From Erysipelotrichaceae bacterium (lineage in GTDB: Bacteria; Bacillota_I; Bacilli_A; Erysipelotrichales; Erysipelotrichaceae), in assembly GCA_013334325.1 (NCBI GenBank), contig JAAXXT010000005.1, forward strand, positions 1 through 64,000: DNA of 64,000 bases. The letters are read 5' to 3'. Shown piece after piece: positions 42,927 to 53,381 of the stretch; position 1 is the first letter of the stretch, and the number at the start of each line of letters is the position of its first letter. Below the pieces are notes generated by a model. That model saw only the letters and a list, made by a program, of their open reading frames with translations, was not told the DNA's origin and ran no database searches. The translations under genes were made by a program, and so were the position numbers.

Positions 42927-43586
42927 TTACCTTTTTAGTGACCTTAATTGAAAGGCTTTCCCGTGACCTGGATAGATCATTCTAGGATGAAGTTGTTTAA
43001 TTCTTTCGATGCTCTCTTGATGTTTAACTGAATCATCGATATATCCAAAACCTGGTAGATTATAAATGAGATCTCCACAGAAGAAATCTCCGTCTTTCGT
43101 TAGTATTCCAATGGATCCATTTGTATGACCTGGTACATATACTATGTTTGCTTCTAATCCATATTCAACTAAGTTTTGACCTTCTTCTAAATAGAGATCA
43201 GCTTTAAAGGGCTCCATCTTGCTTTGTTTACTCAATAAATCTAGCTTTCTAATCACCTTAAACAACAAAGATAAATGATCCGGCTTTGTTTTCCTACTTT
43301 TAGAATCATCTCCTGTTTCAATCATCAAGGAATCCAGTTTATGAATACCCACTTTGGTGTTATAAAGATCTCTTAAATAAGCCGCATTCCCCACATGATC
43401 CGCATCCCCATGAGTCAACACAATCAATTTTAGTTGACCTGGTGTACAACCATATTCGATCAGTGCTTTTTCTAAGAGTTCTCTTTGATAAGCATATCCT
43501 GTATCGATCAACACGAAAGAATCATCACTATGTATAAGATAACAGTTTACGATACCCAATTTTATTGTGTTTATACTAGTCGTCAT
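42927..43586 (-). CDS. MBL-fold metallohydrolase
   Basis: LTHGDADHVGNAAYLRD, YVPGHTNGSIGIL, CGDLIY. Confidence 0.93.
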   Translation of the reverse strand: MTTSINTIKLGIVNCYLIHSDDSFVLIDTGYAYQRELLEKALIEYGCTPGQLKLIVLTHGDADHVGNAAYLRDLYNTKVGIHKLDSLMIETGDDSKSRKTKPDHLSLLFKVIRKLDLLSKQSKMEPFKADLYLEEGQNLVEYGLEANIVYVPGHTNGSIGILTKDGDFFCGDLIYNLPGFGYIDDSVKHQESIERIKQLHPRMIYPGHGKAFQLRSLKR

Positions 43587-43762
43587 GGTTTCACCTTAAC
43601 CATATTTTAACACTGTTCATTTCCTTCGTTCAATAAACTAGAGATTTCTATCCTCAATAGAAAGATATCAAACACTTCATTTTGATGAACTAAGATAAGC
43701 TTAAGTTAACTTTCGCACAACAATGCTTTTTTGATACAATAGAAGCACATGAGTACCCCAAA

Positions 43763-44527
43763 ATGAACCATTATGATCGCCTAAAAGTAAACCAAGAATA
43801 TTATGACCGTGTCGAGATGTTGATCATGCCTACACGAAATGAAGCTGCGATCTTTACCACAGTTCATATCCATGCCCCAAAACTGGTGACCTACTTAAAA
43901 TCCAACGGGTTACGATTCTTTCCTTATGTTTTATACAGCTGTCTTAAGACCGTGAATAAACATCCAAATCTAAAACGCTTTGTCATAGGTCATAAGGTCT
44001 ATGATCATAAACGTATACTGATCTCTACTGTCATCAAAAGAGATAAAGAAGATGAGAAAAGCAATACTTTTGTGAAGTTTGAATTGAAAGAAAATATGAC
44101 CACACATGATGTCCAAGGTTTATTGGATCAGTTGATAGATCATACTCGATCAGAAAAGAAACATGATACTGATCAATTGATGAGGTTTCTTTCTCATTTA
44201 CCTACTTTCGTTTTTTCGATCGCACTTAAAATAGCCTCATTTTTAGATAAATATGATCTTTTACCCAATGCGATCATAAAATCAGATCCTTTACATACAG
44301 GTCTAGTCATCGCTAATCTTGGTAGTATCAAAGGACAAAGCGTATCTCATCATTTGTTTAACTGGGGAACTTGTTCTATGGTGATCACGATTGGAGAATT
44401 CACGGCATCAGGCGATGTGGATGTGACCTTCTCTGTAGATGAAAGAATCGCAGAAGGCGTTGCCTTCTTTAAAGCCATTGATACCTTTAGAAATCTTTTG
44501 GAGAATCCAGATGACCTTAATGGTTGA
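43763..44527 (+). CDS. E2/CAT-superfamily acyltransferase-like protein
   Basis: Fold pattern of 2-oxoacid dehydrogenase acyltransferase catalytic domain (FFPYVLYSCLKTV; GLVIANLGSIKGQSVSHH; FSVDERIAEGVAFFKAI). Confidence 0.75.
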   Translation: MNHYDRLKVNQEYYDRVEMLIMPTRNEAAIFTTVHIHAPKLVTYLKSNGLRFFPYVLYSCLKTVNKHPNLKRFVIGHKVYDHKRILISTVIKRDKEDEKSNTFVKFELKENMTTHDVQGLLDQLIDHTRSEKKHDTDQLMRFLSHLPTFVFSIALKIASFLDKYDLLPNAIIKSDPLHTGLVIANLGSIKGQSVSHHLFNWGTCSMVITIGEFTASGDVDVTFSVDERIAEGVAFFKAIDTFRNLLENPDDLNG

Positions 44528-46106
44528 TCGACTTCAATATAACGCAGATCACTATCCTAGTGAGATAGCTTTGACACTCAATGGGAAACATATTTCTTAT
44601 CACCAATTGATGATGATGATTAAAGAAGCCATCCAAAAATGTGATGCCTTAGGTCTTCATAGAAACGATAGGGTTGCTTTAGTCTTGCCTAATATCGTTG
44701 AGACCGTGATACTTTTTTATGCTTTAAATGCCATGGGGATCACCCTTGTGATGATGCATCCATTAAGCTCAGGAAAGCTTTTAAAAGAACGTTGTGAGTT
44801 GATGCAATGTAAGACTGTCTTCGTAATGGATGTACTTGAGAAAGCTCTAGAAGGTCACATAGATTCATTTAGAAAGATAATCATTTCCGCCTCTCATAGT
44901 TCTACAGGAGTTATTGCCTTGGGATTGAAACTGAAATCAAGTTTGAGCTTATCTAAAAAGATCTTATGGGATAAAGTGATCCCAACAAGCACTCCTATTG
45001 AATACAGTCCTCAAAAGGATGCTGTCGTTTTATTCTCCAGTGGGACCAGTGGCCATCAAAAAGGCATTCGTCTAAGTAATGAAGCTTTCAATGCCTTGGT
45101 GGATCAAATGCTAGATGTGATCGAACCTCAACGAGGCATAGATTCTATGTTTTGTATCTTGCCTTTCTTTCATGGCTTTGGTTTAGGCATCGGAATGCAT
45201 ACAGTATTGGCTTTAGGAGGAAGATGTATTTTAGTACCTCGTTTACACAAAGCGACCCTCATCAAGACCCTTCTTAAAGAGAAACCAACTTATATCGCTG
45301 CAGTTCCTTATCTACTAAAAGTACTTCTAAGAGATCCTCAGTTTATCAAAGCTGATCTATCTTTCATCAAGCAGGTCTTTGTGGGTGGGGAAGGCGTACC
45401 TTTAACGTTGATTAAAAACTTCAATGAGGTCTTAAAAAGACAAGGATCCAAAGCTGTGGTTCAAGTAGGTTATGGATGTACAGAAACAGTAACTGCAGTA
45501 ACTTTGATGGATAAAGAAGACTCAGGAAACATTGGGGTCGGGAAAGCTTTTAGAGGCAATACAATAATAATTCTTAAAGAAGATGGACATTTCGCTTCGA
45601 CAGATGAGAATGGGGAGATCTTGATCAGTGGACCTACGCTGATGAATGGTTATGTCAAGCAAGATGAACTTACACAACAAGTCTTAATAAACATCGATCA
45701 GATCACTTACTATAAAACAGGTGATATAGGATCAATAGATAATCAAGGCATCTTGTCTTTTAAACATCGTAAAGATGAGCTGATCAAAACCAAAGGATAC
45801 ATTGTAGACCCAAGTGAGATCATTCAAAAATTATGTGCGATTCAAGGCATCGAAGAAGCTAAGATCTTTGTCGATGAGAAAGATCAACTCATCGCAGTTT
45901 TAACTTTAAATGACCCTTCAAGAATTCGTAAGATCCCAAAAGAAACCACCCAAGCCCTAAAGGACCTGGATGGTTGGTGTATCCCTAAACATTATCATAT
46001 ACTCAAAGCTTTACCAATAAATGAAATGCGTAAATCAGATTATCATGCCTTAAGAGAAGGCATCAAGAACCGATCCCTTGAATTTCTGTTGGAATGGTCC
46101 CTTTAA
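44508..46106 (+). CDS. AMP-dependent acyl-CoA synthetase/ligase
   Basis: LFSSGTSGHQKGIRLSN, YKTGDIGSID, KTKGYIVDPSEI. Confidence 0.92.
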   Translation, partial: QMTLMVDRLQYNADHYPSEIALTLNGKHISYHQLMMMIKEAIQKCDALGLHRNDRVALVLPNIVETVILFYALNAMGITLVMMHPLSSGKLLKERCELMQCKTVFVMDVLEKALEGHIDSFRKIIISASHSSTGVIALGLKLKSSLSLSKKILWDKVIPTSTPIEYSPQKDAVVLFSSGTSGHQKGIRLSNEAFNALVDQMLDVIEPQRGIDSMFCILPFFHGFGLGIGMHTVLALGGRCILVPRLHKATLIKTLLKEKPTYIAAVPYLLKVLLRDPQFIKADLSFIKQVFVGGEGVPLTLIKNFNEVLKRQGSKAVVQVGYGCTETVTAVTLMDKEDSGNIGVGKAFRGNTIIILKEDGHFASTDENGEILISGPTLMNGYVKQDELTQQVLINIDQITYYKTGDIGSIDNQGILSFKHRKDELIKTKGYIVDPSEIIQKLCAIQGIEEAKIFVDEKDQLIAVLTLNDPSRIRKIPKETTQALKDLDGWCIPKHYHILKALPINEMRKSDYHALREGIKNRSLEFLLEWSL

Positions 46107-46749
46107 AATGTAGACCATCCGCATCGATCTTGAAGGATTCCATACTGAATCCAGGTAAACTATCAAAGATGCGATTCATTTCAGTTCCTAAATAAGTCCC
46201 ATAGTCATTGGCTTGATCAACAGGTAATGGAATATATCCAATAGAAACGTTCGTAAAGCTTGCCTCGAATGCTTTTCCAGTCCCTTGAATCAAGGTACCT
46301 TCCCCATAGATTGAACGACCTTTTACAGTCGAATCAATAACACCTTTAAAATCTTCCGCAGCTGGAAATGTCGTATATACCATACTCAAATCATTTCCTA
46401 TCTGAGCAGAAGCGATGTATTTATTATCCCCAACGAATTTAACTCTGATCTTCGTAAGAATACTATCCCCATTGATGACTTCATTTAGGATCGCCGTAGC
46501 TTCTGCACTGGTAATGACCCCTTCTACTTGACGTCTTCCGACTGAAACATAGTGTCCAAAGAAGATATCTTCAATACTGGCACTGTTTTCATTTAAGGTG
46601 ATTCCACCTTTATCGAGGTAAGACTGTAAATCGGATTCTGTGTACGCTACATTAACAGACTTAGGCAGGAAAAAGAGTCCTACACCTATCGCAATAAGCA
46701 AAACGAAAATCAGTACGATATTTCTAAAAATATGTCTCTTCTTTTTCAT
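46063..46749 (-). CDS. Membrane-anchored extracellular protein, unknown function
   Basis: Basic N-terminus and TM helix (KKKRHIFRNIVLIFVLLIAIGVGLFFL). Confidence 0.6.
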   Translation of the reverse strand: MKKKRHIFRNIVLIFVLLIAIGVGLFFLPKSVNVAYTESDLQSYLDKGGITLNENSASIEDIFFGHYVSVGRRQVEGVITSAEATAILNEVINGDSILTKIRVKFVGDNKYIASAQIGNDLSMVYTTFPAAEDFKGVIDSTVKGRSIYGEGTLIQGTGKAFEASFTNVSIGYIPLPVDQANDYGTYLGTEMNRIFDSLPGFSMESFKIDADGLHFKGTIPTEIQGIGS

Positions 46750-47012
46750 GATAATCCTTTCCCGGATAGAGCCGAACTTGTCTAGCAAGTGATGGTTAGT
46801 CTCATTTTATCAAACAATCATCTCATTGACAAGACAGCACTTTCGTTTGTAAGTACTAAACATTATTGAGCTTAGGTTGGTTGTGTAAGACTAATGTATA
46901 TTTATAAGGATAATTGTAGAGCATCTGTGTTTTGTCCTTATCTATTCATAGTTTTACTAGTAGGAGCTCCGTAACTTATGAAAATTCATATGCTGGGTCA
47001 TATAACCAATGA

Positions 47013-47255
47013 AAAAGCCTTTTCTAAGGCCTCACTGTATAACTAGTGCCATCATCGAGAGCAAGGAATAGGAGTATTTTTAAGTGGTAGATATGATAAA
47101 AGGCTTAATAAACAAGCCTTTTTATCGATTTATATCAGATAAGTAGGATTAAATCTATTAAAAATAGGAAATCCGTTACCCATATTTACACTTTGGATAG
47201 GACTGTTTGTTCACTATGATATTTGTAAAGAGACTTCGTTTTTCTCAATACACTT
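47013..47255. repeat. Island repeat copy A: terminator-like hairpin, degenerate tRNA-Thr 3' end, tail
   Basis: tagtgccatcatcgagagca...ggaatagga...gataaaaggcttaataaacaagcc...aggattaaatc, colinear with 53531-53750. Confidence 0.75.
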
Positions 47256-47304
47256 CAACTTTCTTCTATTCTAACTTGGATCCACTTTTAGTGGCCAAGC
47301 CATA

Positions 47305-49260
47305 TTATCTTGTAAGACTATTAGAAATAATCTTGTAATAATCATTCTCTAAGAATTTCTGCGAATAATAGAATTTAGCATTAACGACTTCAATCATATG
47401 GTCAACATAACCTTGATTTTCAACAAACCCATCATTATAAATAAATTCCTTTGTTTTTGCATTATATTTCCCAGCGGAGGTAATAAAACTATGATCTTTG
47501 AAGATGACCAATGGGACAGTATTTGAGAAGATATCTGTTCCCATCAAAATTCTCGAATCATAAGGAATACCCAATAAATTATTGATTGTTGGTAAAAGAT
47601 CGAGACTAGAGATGGACTTCGTTATTGTTTCTGGTTTGATATTAGGATTATAAATGATTAGAGGACTTCGATACAAATCAAATTCCAACTCTATTTTCAC
47701 CCCTTCATTCATACTTGTGATGTATTCCATTCCCATATTATATGGATAGTGATCACCAGACATTACAATTAATGTCTTATCTAGTTTACCAGCCTTTTCA
47801 AGTTCATCCAACAAATAAGCCATTGCCTTATCTAGTTCGATCTGACTAGCGAGATAACCTTTTACATAAAAGTCGTAGGGTAAATCGCTAACTAAATCAC
47901 GGTTTTTCTTTGACTGTGCATTAGAACCCCAATACCAATAAGAATGACCAGAAACAGTCATATAATATACATGAAATTGATCATCATTGATAAACATCGG
48001 AATTGTTTCTTTCATCATATCGTAATCAGATTGAGGCCATTCACCAGTATCAGTTAAACCGTTTCCAACCCCCATATAGGTATAACCCAGATTTGGATGA
48101 GAAAGGTCACGGCGATAATATTTATAATCATTATCATGAAAAGCATAGGTCGAATAACCCATGTCTTTCAATTGATGACCTAAGACAAACCCCATATCGT
48201 TCTTAGAGGATTCTTTAAGGCTCCAGACCCCTGATTTTGGAAGCATACTGGTAAAGCCCATATATTCGGCATCTGATGTGGATACGGTATAAAGCGGGTT
48301 ATAAAAATTAGTAAAGAAGTAACCTTCGTTAACCAACTTATAAAGTGTTGGAGTGATGTCTTGACGAACAGACCAACGTGTAAAAGTCTCTGCTGTGATG
48401 TAAATCAAATTATAGCCCTTATAAAGTCCAGTTTTCGCATTTTGTTTTGAAGGATTTTGGCTATAATAATATTCATGCATTGTTTTAAGCGTTGGATTTG
48501 TTTCGTTGGCAATAAGTGTTTCAAAAGGAATATCAAGTTTGTTGTAGATAAAAATCGGGTTTGGTATTTCTGGTTCTTCTTCATCGATTACTTCTGGGAT
48601 ACGTATGGCATTTTTTAACCCGAATCCTTCGCGTACAATGCGTGTAACATCGACATTCAAAGAGGTTACGACACCTAAATAATTTATCGAATCTATGACA
48701 TCGGAATGATACACTAAAGCAGCGTAAACAGCATCATCACGTTTACTTAAATTAACTCCGAGCAGTGTCCCTCCAAATAGTACTAAAAACAGGATGAATG
48801 CGAGGCTTCCTTTTTTAAATGACCAAGGAGAAGACTTAAGATATTTGGTAAAGAACATTAAAATAAAAACAGGGGTAAAAAATGCGAAAGCGACTTCCGT
48901 ATGATTAAAGATGAGAATCGAAATCTCATTTGAATAACTTTCAGCAACCATCCCTGCCTGAAATAATGAATAAGCAATATAGAAAGTATTAAAGAAAAAA
49001 TAGTAATACACTTGAGATGCAAAAAGTGTAGCCAGAATAAACAACATAGTAAACAAAAATAGTCGATTATGCTTTATTGATCGAGTAATCAACGTTAAAA
49101 GGAGTGCATAAGATAAATTGAACACAATAGGTGCTAAATGAAAATCGACCTCAGGTATAAACAATCGCAATAAAAATTCATTTAGACACAGTAGAGAAAA
49201 ATAAAGTAAAAAGAAATAAGATGTTTGGGATAAGATATTTTTTTTAAGTGAAGTGTACAA
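47305..49260 (-). CDS. LTA synthase-family membrane sulfatase
   Basis: Five N-terminal TM helices; YITAETFTRWSVRQDITPTLYKL, FHVYYMTVSGHSYW, IVMSGDHYPY. Confidence 0.88.
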   Translation of the reverse strand: MYTSLKKNILSQTSYFFLLYFSLLCLNEFLLRLFIPEVDFHLAPIVFNLSYALLLTLITRSIKHNRLFLFTMLFILATLFASQVYYYFFFNTFYIAYSLFQAGMVAESYSNEISILIFNHTEVAFAFFTPVFILMFFTKYLKSSPWSFKKGSLAFILFLVLFGGTLLGVNLSKRDDAVYAALVYHSDVIDSINYLGVVTSLNVDVTRIVREGFGLKNAIRIPEVIDEEEPEIPNPIFIYNKLDIPFETLIANETNPTLKTMHEYYYSQNPSKQNAKTGLYKGYNLIYITAETFTRWSVRQDITPTLYKLVNEGYFFTNFYNPLYTVSTSDAEYMGFTSMLPKSGVWSLKESSKNDMGFVLGHQLKDMGYSTYAFHDNDYKYYRRDLSHPNLGYTYMGVGNGLTDTGEWPQSDYDMMKETIPMFINDDQFHVYYMTVSGHSYWYWGSNAQSKKNRDLVSDLPYDFYVKGYLASQIELDKAMAYLLDELEKAGKLDKTLIVMSGDHYPYNMGMEYITSMNEGVKIELEFDLYRSPLIIYNPNIKPETITKSISSLDLLPTINNLLGIPYDSRILMGTDIFSNTVPLVIFKDHSFITSAGKYNAKTKEFIYNDGFVENQGYVDHMIEVVNAKFYYSQKFLENDYYKIISNSLTR

Positions 49261-49331
49261 GTCAATGATTCTCCTTTGTTGATTGATGGCCAGATGCTAT
49301 GGATTAAGACTTTCTTTAATGATTTTAAATT

Positions 49332-49381
49332 AATCATACTCTAAGAATTTAAGCAAATAATTGAAGTTGGCATCAATCACT
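49332..49381 (-). pseudogene. Remnant of the C-terminus of a second LTA-synthase-like sulfatase
   Basis: VIDANFNYLLKFLEYD* resembles VVNAKFYYSQKFLENDYYK at the end of the intact sulfatase. Confidence 0.5.
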
Positions 49382-49717
49382 ATAAACAAGATTAACTTTT
49401 ACAAGTTCGTGTGTGCCTTTATAACTACTAATACCTTTAAATTTTACTTCTTTCATCAAGGTTTCACTATCATTATATGCTTTCTCTATTAAAGCATATA
49501 TAACAATTACAAATTCATCTTTGGATGGATTCTCAGTCTCATTAATAAACAAACAGAATGATTTAACAAGTCTAATATCAATCCTTGCCTTTGGCCATAT
49601 AAGATTTGAAATTTCCACAAATACCCAAAGAAGAAGCTTTTCGCTACAAGTGACATTTCCTTGACAGTTAAGTACCCCTCTATTTATCTCATCTTCAATA
49701 GGATTGATAATATTCAC
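49373..49717 (-). CDS. Hypothetical protein
   Basis: 114-aa ORF with no recognised family. Confidence 0.35.
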   Translation of the reverse strand: MNIINPIEDEINRGVLNCQGNVTCSEKLLLWVFVEISNLIWPKARIDIRLVKSFCLFINETENPSKDEFVIVIYALIEKAYNDSETLMKEVKFKGISSYKGTHELVKVNLVYSD

Positions 49718-50001
49718 TTTTATCTTCGAAAAACTTTTGTGTTATACCCTCTTGATCTAAATTCATAATCATAATATTTTTGTACTAAAAATAAAATAGC
49801 GCCTCCTAAGACAGTTACGATGATTCTTGTTATCAATTCCTATGACATATTTATTGCATCCAACTTCTATTCTCCATTTCTTTGCTAACATAGTGATTAA
49901 CCATCCAATTTCAGATATAAATTAGTAAATTAAATTTACTAATTTTATGGTATGCTTCGATACTCCAGAAGATATCTAATCATCATCCTCTTTCGTAAGT
50001 C

Positions 50002-50145
50002 TCATTATCCCTTTTCTTCATCTGTAAGTCTACCTACTATGAGTGTTATTTTGTCTTCTTTTTAATCGTTTTCTAGAAATCCGTTACACTTTTGTTCCAC
50101 TTGGACAAAATGACCATCAAAAAAGCCTTATAAAATAAGGCTAAA
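50002..50145. repeat. Island repeat copy B (tRNA-Thr downstream flank without tRNA remnant)
   Basis: cattatcccttttcttcatctgtaagtctacctactatgagtgttattttgtcttctttttaatcg...ccgttacacttttgttccacttggacaaaatgaccatcaaaaaagcctta. Confidence 0.85.
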
Positions 50146-50436
50146 AAACAAGTCTTTTATCAAATTAGCTCGAATTATCAAGGTCAAATCGGAAGTAATT
50201 AGGAAATTCCTATCATTTTCTTGTCGTGTAATTTTGAATGATTAGCAATTCTAAAAAATCACTTTTAAACCGTCACTGCTCTGACAATGGCTCTTTCTTA
50301 CTCAACAAGTATTAATATTTGGTTCAATCCATCTCGCTATAGAGTGAGAGATATAGTCCCGTCTATGTTGTAACTCACATAGCTGATATCAACGATGTAA
50401 TTCGCAGTTCTTATCACGCTTCTGAGTACGGCATTA

Positions 50437-53355
50437 TTAACTGATTTTAGTTTTGCGAGTCAATAAAATTAAAGCTCCGCCTAACAACATAAAGAACCAC
50501 CCGTTATTGGCAGATTCACCGGTATCTGGAATTTGATTGTTATCGTTAGGATCTATGATGTTTGATCCCTCTGAAAGGGTGCCAAAGTAGAATTTTCCCT
50601 CTTTTTGAACCAATACTTTAACTACTCCATCGAATTCACCCAGAAGGGTTGCGGATTCAAAAGTATTACTCAAGTCACCTACGATGATGCCATTCTTATT
50701 GATGATATTCAATACGAATTTTGAAGACTGAGGTGAATTAAATGAGCTTATGGCGAATTGATCTAAATTGACCAAAGTTTTTACTCCGCTTTGCCCCACA
50801 GCATAACCGCCAACATATTCACTGAGCGAATCATAATTAGACGAGAAATCAACAATGAAATACTTATTGAGGTCCATGATCGCTCTTGGATATGCTCCAG
50901 TCAAAGGGTCATATTTCTCTAAATACCAATAGGTTCCGTCAAAAGTTATAGATGAATATTCTATTGGCAAAAATAAAGACAAATTTTTATTAATGACACC
51001 ATATTCTGAATAAGATTCAAGATCACTGACCACTTTGGTTTCAATCAATATATAGGGATCAATCAGTTCAATTGAATCAATTTCTACACCATTTGCAGAA
51101 TCAGCGGGGATAGTTATGACTTCAGAAAGATCAGATACTTTCTTGATTGACCATCCTCCATCATCATGTTTTAAATAGAGATACCCATTCTTTATGTAGA
51201 TGTCCCTATATTCTGGGTTTACAACAATACCTTCTTTGCTTACCAAACCAACCAGATTATAGTAGGTTTCGTCATGAATCCCATCATAATTCAATTTATA
51301 GACCTTCATCCATCCATAAGCATCCAAAACGACTTGACCGGATTGAGGAGATTGATACTCCATTGACGAAAAGCCGGAGTAGATTGGCGTTAAAATCTCT
51401 CCACTTTTCAAGTCAGCCAGTCCGTATTCTGTGTTTCTTAATCCATAACTATAAAACAGCTCATCTCTACTTAAGTCATCCACATATTGAGTAATTTCTT
51501 TTTTAACAAATTCACTGTGTTGAGTTTCAATTATATCTGACCCTGAAAAGGAAATTAATGAATACACAGGTTCAAGCACCATTCCATCATCAATGCTAAA
51601 AACACCATAATTCCAAATATCGCAAGACCATTTTGATTCAACTATTTGTTTCGCTTGGCTGTCGTAATAGCGTTCTCCACAAGTTTCAGTCGAAATGTAT
51701 TTTGCAATTTGGTAATACCCTTTATAGGAAGTGTTAGCTTCTGAATCATCAACAAGTGAACCTATTTGAATATACTCTGGAGATAGTGCCATGCTTCCGT
51801 CTTTCAACATAATTCCAAATGTGTATTCAGCGATGTATTCCATATAACTATTAATAATGTTCCCATCTTCATCCAATTCGTTAGCCAATCGTGATGTCCC
51901 ATATCCAGTATTGACACTCACAATTGAATATCCGTTGTTAAACAGTTTACTCATATCAATTTCGACATTCTCTGCGACCATCTTTTCTGATTTGAGGTCG
52001 TAATAACTGTATGTCGATTCATCAAAGGTCGAGCCAGGATTGTTCCGATCATTGATTGATATTTTCCCAAATAATCTTACCCAATTCAAATCAGAATTGT
52101 AATCCATATTTGTGTATTTCGTATCCAAATCAAGTAGAAATGTTCCATCTTCTTTGACAAGACCGATGAGAGTGTCATCACCGGAGTTCAAAACAACCTC
52201 ATAGTAACCCGGAGTAATCCTATAAATCGAATCATACGTCTGGTCAAGAATTACTGTCCCATCCGATGCGTTTAAACCACATTTATAAACTTGGTTAATT
52301 CCCATTCTGCCACAAACGATATTTGTTTCAGAACTTATAATATTAGGCAAAGTATTGAATGTCTCATCGATCAAATCATAGTATCCGGAATTCTCATTGA
52401 CTAGATCATAATAATAGACCCGCTTTTCCTTTACGTTGATCCAGACATCCCGATAATTTGAAGGGTCCTTTATGACCATTTCTAATGTAATCTGGTCATT
52501 TTGAGTGGTCAATTTGATCAGTCCAGAAGCTGCTTGTATCGGTGCATTGTGGTTCATATTTTGAAAACTAAAAAAAACTGCTCCGTCATCACGAACATAC
52601 TTATCCGTGAGGCTTTCAAATCTAAAATCTGATATAGCATCTCCATATTCATTCACTAACCAGACATCATCTTGCCAAGTTATTACGTCATCTAACTGTT
52701 TTTCCCAATGACCACTGATAAAATTAAACCCAGCCTGGTTAAATGTATACACGTTATCATATTCTGTCAAATCGATGCCTGAGGGCAACACCGCTTCACG
52801 AATTACTCCGTTCTCATTAGCTATCAGGTCAAACGTTTGCTTGACGGTTGTGAATCCGTCGATGGTTTGTATTGCATAACTGATTAATAAGTGTTGCTTT
52901 TCAAATGAAAAATCCGGGATCCAGTTATATTTCAGTTCAAAGAAGAATTCTCCGGTTTCTTTCGAGATCAATCCCTGAAAATAATAATTTGAACCATTAT
53001 CATCTGTAAAACTTTTGGATATTCTCCAGTAAGCATCATTATAATCGGAAATACTACTGTAAACCGGTTCTAAAACCACTTCGCCATTAATATTAATAAT
53101 CCCGTAGGTACTGACAGGATAATCGCTCGGATCATTTGGATCGACTTGTTTTGAAATGACTGCAAGTCCATATCGATTAAATCGACTAATTTTATCGAAC
53201 AATCCAGATAAACTACCAATCGATTCATCGATGTTTACCACGACTTCATAAACTGGATCAGAAACTGCAAAAACTTTTCCAGAAGTCAGATTACTAAAAA
53301 TAAACATTGAAACCAACAAGATAAGTGTTGATTTTTTCAAAAGTTGAAGCATCAT
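50437..53355 (-). CDS. Large secreted WG-repeat surface protein with LPXTG-like anchor (IPDTG)
   Basis: Signal peptide; repeated G-[LV]-[IV]-..-G-..-[LI]-.P.Y.. units; C-terminal NQIPDTGESANNGWFFMLLGGALILLTRKTKIS. Confidence 0.8.
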   Translation of the reverse strand: MMLQLLKKSTLILLVSMFIFSNLTSGKVFAVSDPVYEVVVNIDESIGSLSGLFDKISRFNRYGLAVISKQVDPNDPSDYPVSTYGIININGEVVLEPVYSSISDYNDAYWRISKSFTDDNGSNYYFQGLISKETGEFFFELKYNWIPDFSFEKQHLLISYAIQTIDGFTTVKQTFDLIANENGVIREAVLPSGIDLTEYDNVYTFNQAGFNFISGHWEKQLDDVITWQDDVWLVNEYGDAISDFRFESLTDKYVRDDGAVFFSFQNMNHNAPIQAASGLIKLTTQNDQITLEMVIKDPSNYRDVWINVKEKRVYYYDLVNENSGYYDLIDETFNTLPNIISSETNIVCGRMGINQVYKCGLNASDGTVILDQTYDSIYRITPGYYEVVLNSGDDTLIGLVKEDGTFLLDLDTKYTNMDYNSDLNWVRLFGKISINDRNNPGSTFDESTYSYYDLKSEKMVAENVEIDMSKLFNNGYSIVSVNTGYGTSRLANELDEDGNIINSYMEYIAEYTFGIMLKDGSMALSPEYIQIGSLVDDSEANTSYKGYYQIAKYISTETCGERYYDSQAKQIVESKWSCDIWNYGVFSIDDGMVLEPVYSLISFSGSDIIETQHSEFVKKEITQYVDDLSRDELFYSYGLRNTEYGLADLKSGEILTPIYSGFSSMEYQSPQSGQVVLDAYGWMKVYKLNYDGIHDETYYNLVGLVSKEGIVVNPEYRDIYIKNGYLYLKHDDGGWSIKKVSDLSEVITIPADSANGVEIDSIELIDPYILIETKVVSDLESYSEYGVINKNLSLFLPIEYSSITFDGTYWYLEKYDPLTGAYPRAIMDLNKYFIVDFSSNYDSLSEYVGGYAVGQSGVKTLVNLDQFAISSFNSPQSSKFVLNIINKNGIIVGDLSNTFESATLLGEFDGVVKVLVQKEGKFYFGTLSEGSNIIDPNDNNQIPDTGESANNGWFFMLLGGALILLTRKTKIS

Positions 53356-53381
53356 AGTATACCCCCTCATTATGTTGTCTT

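Noticed and set aside
51147-51494. 115-aa plus-strand ORF
   Set aside because: Antisense to the WG-repeat surface protein, no SD or family signal.
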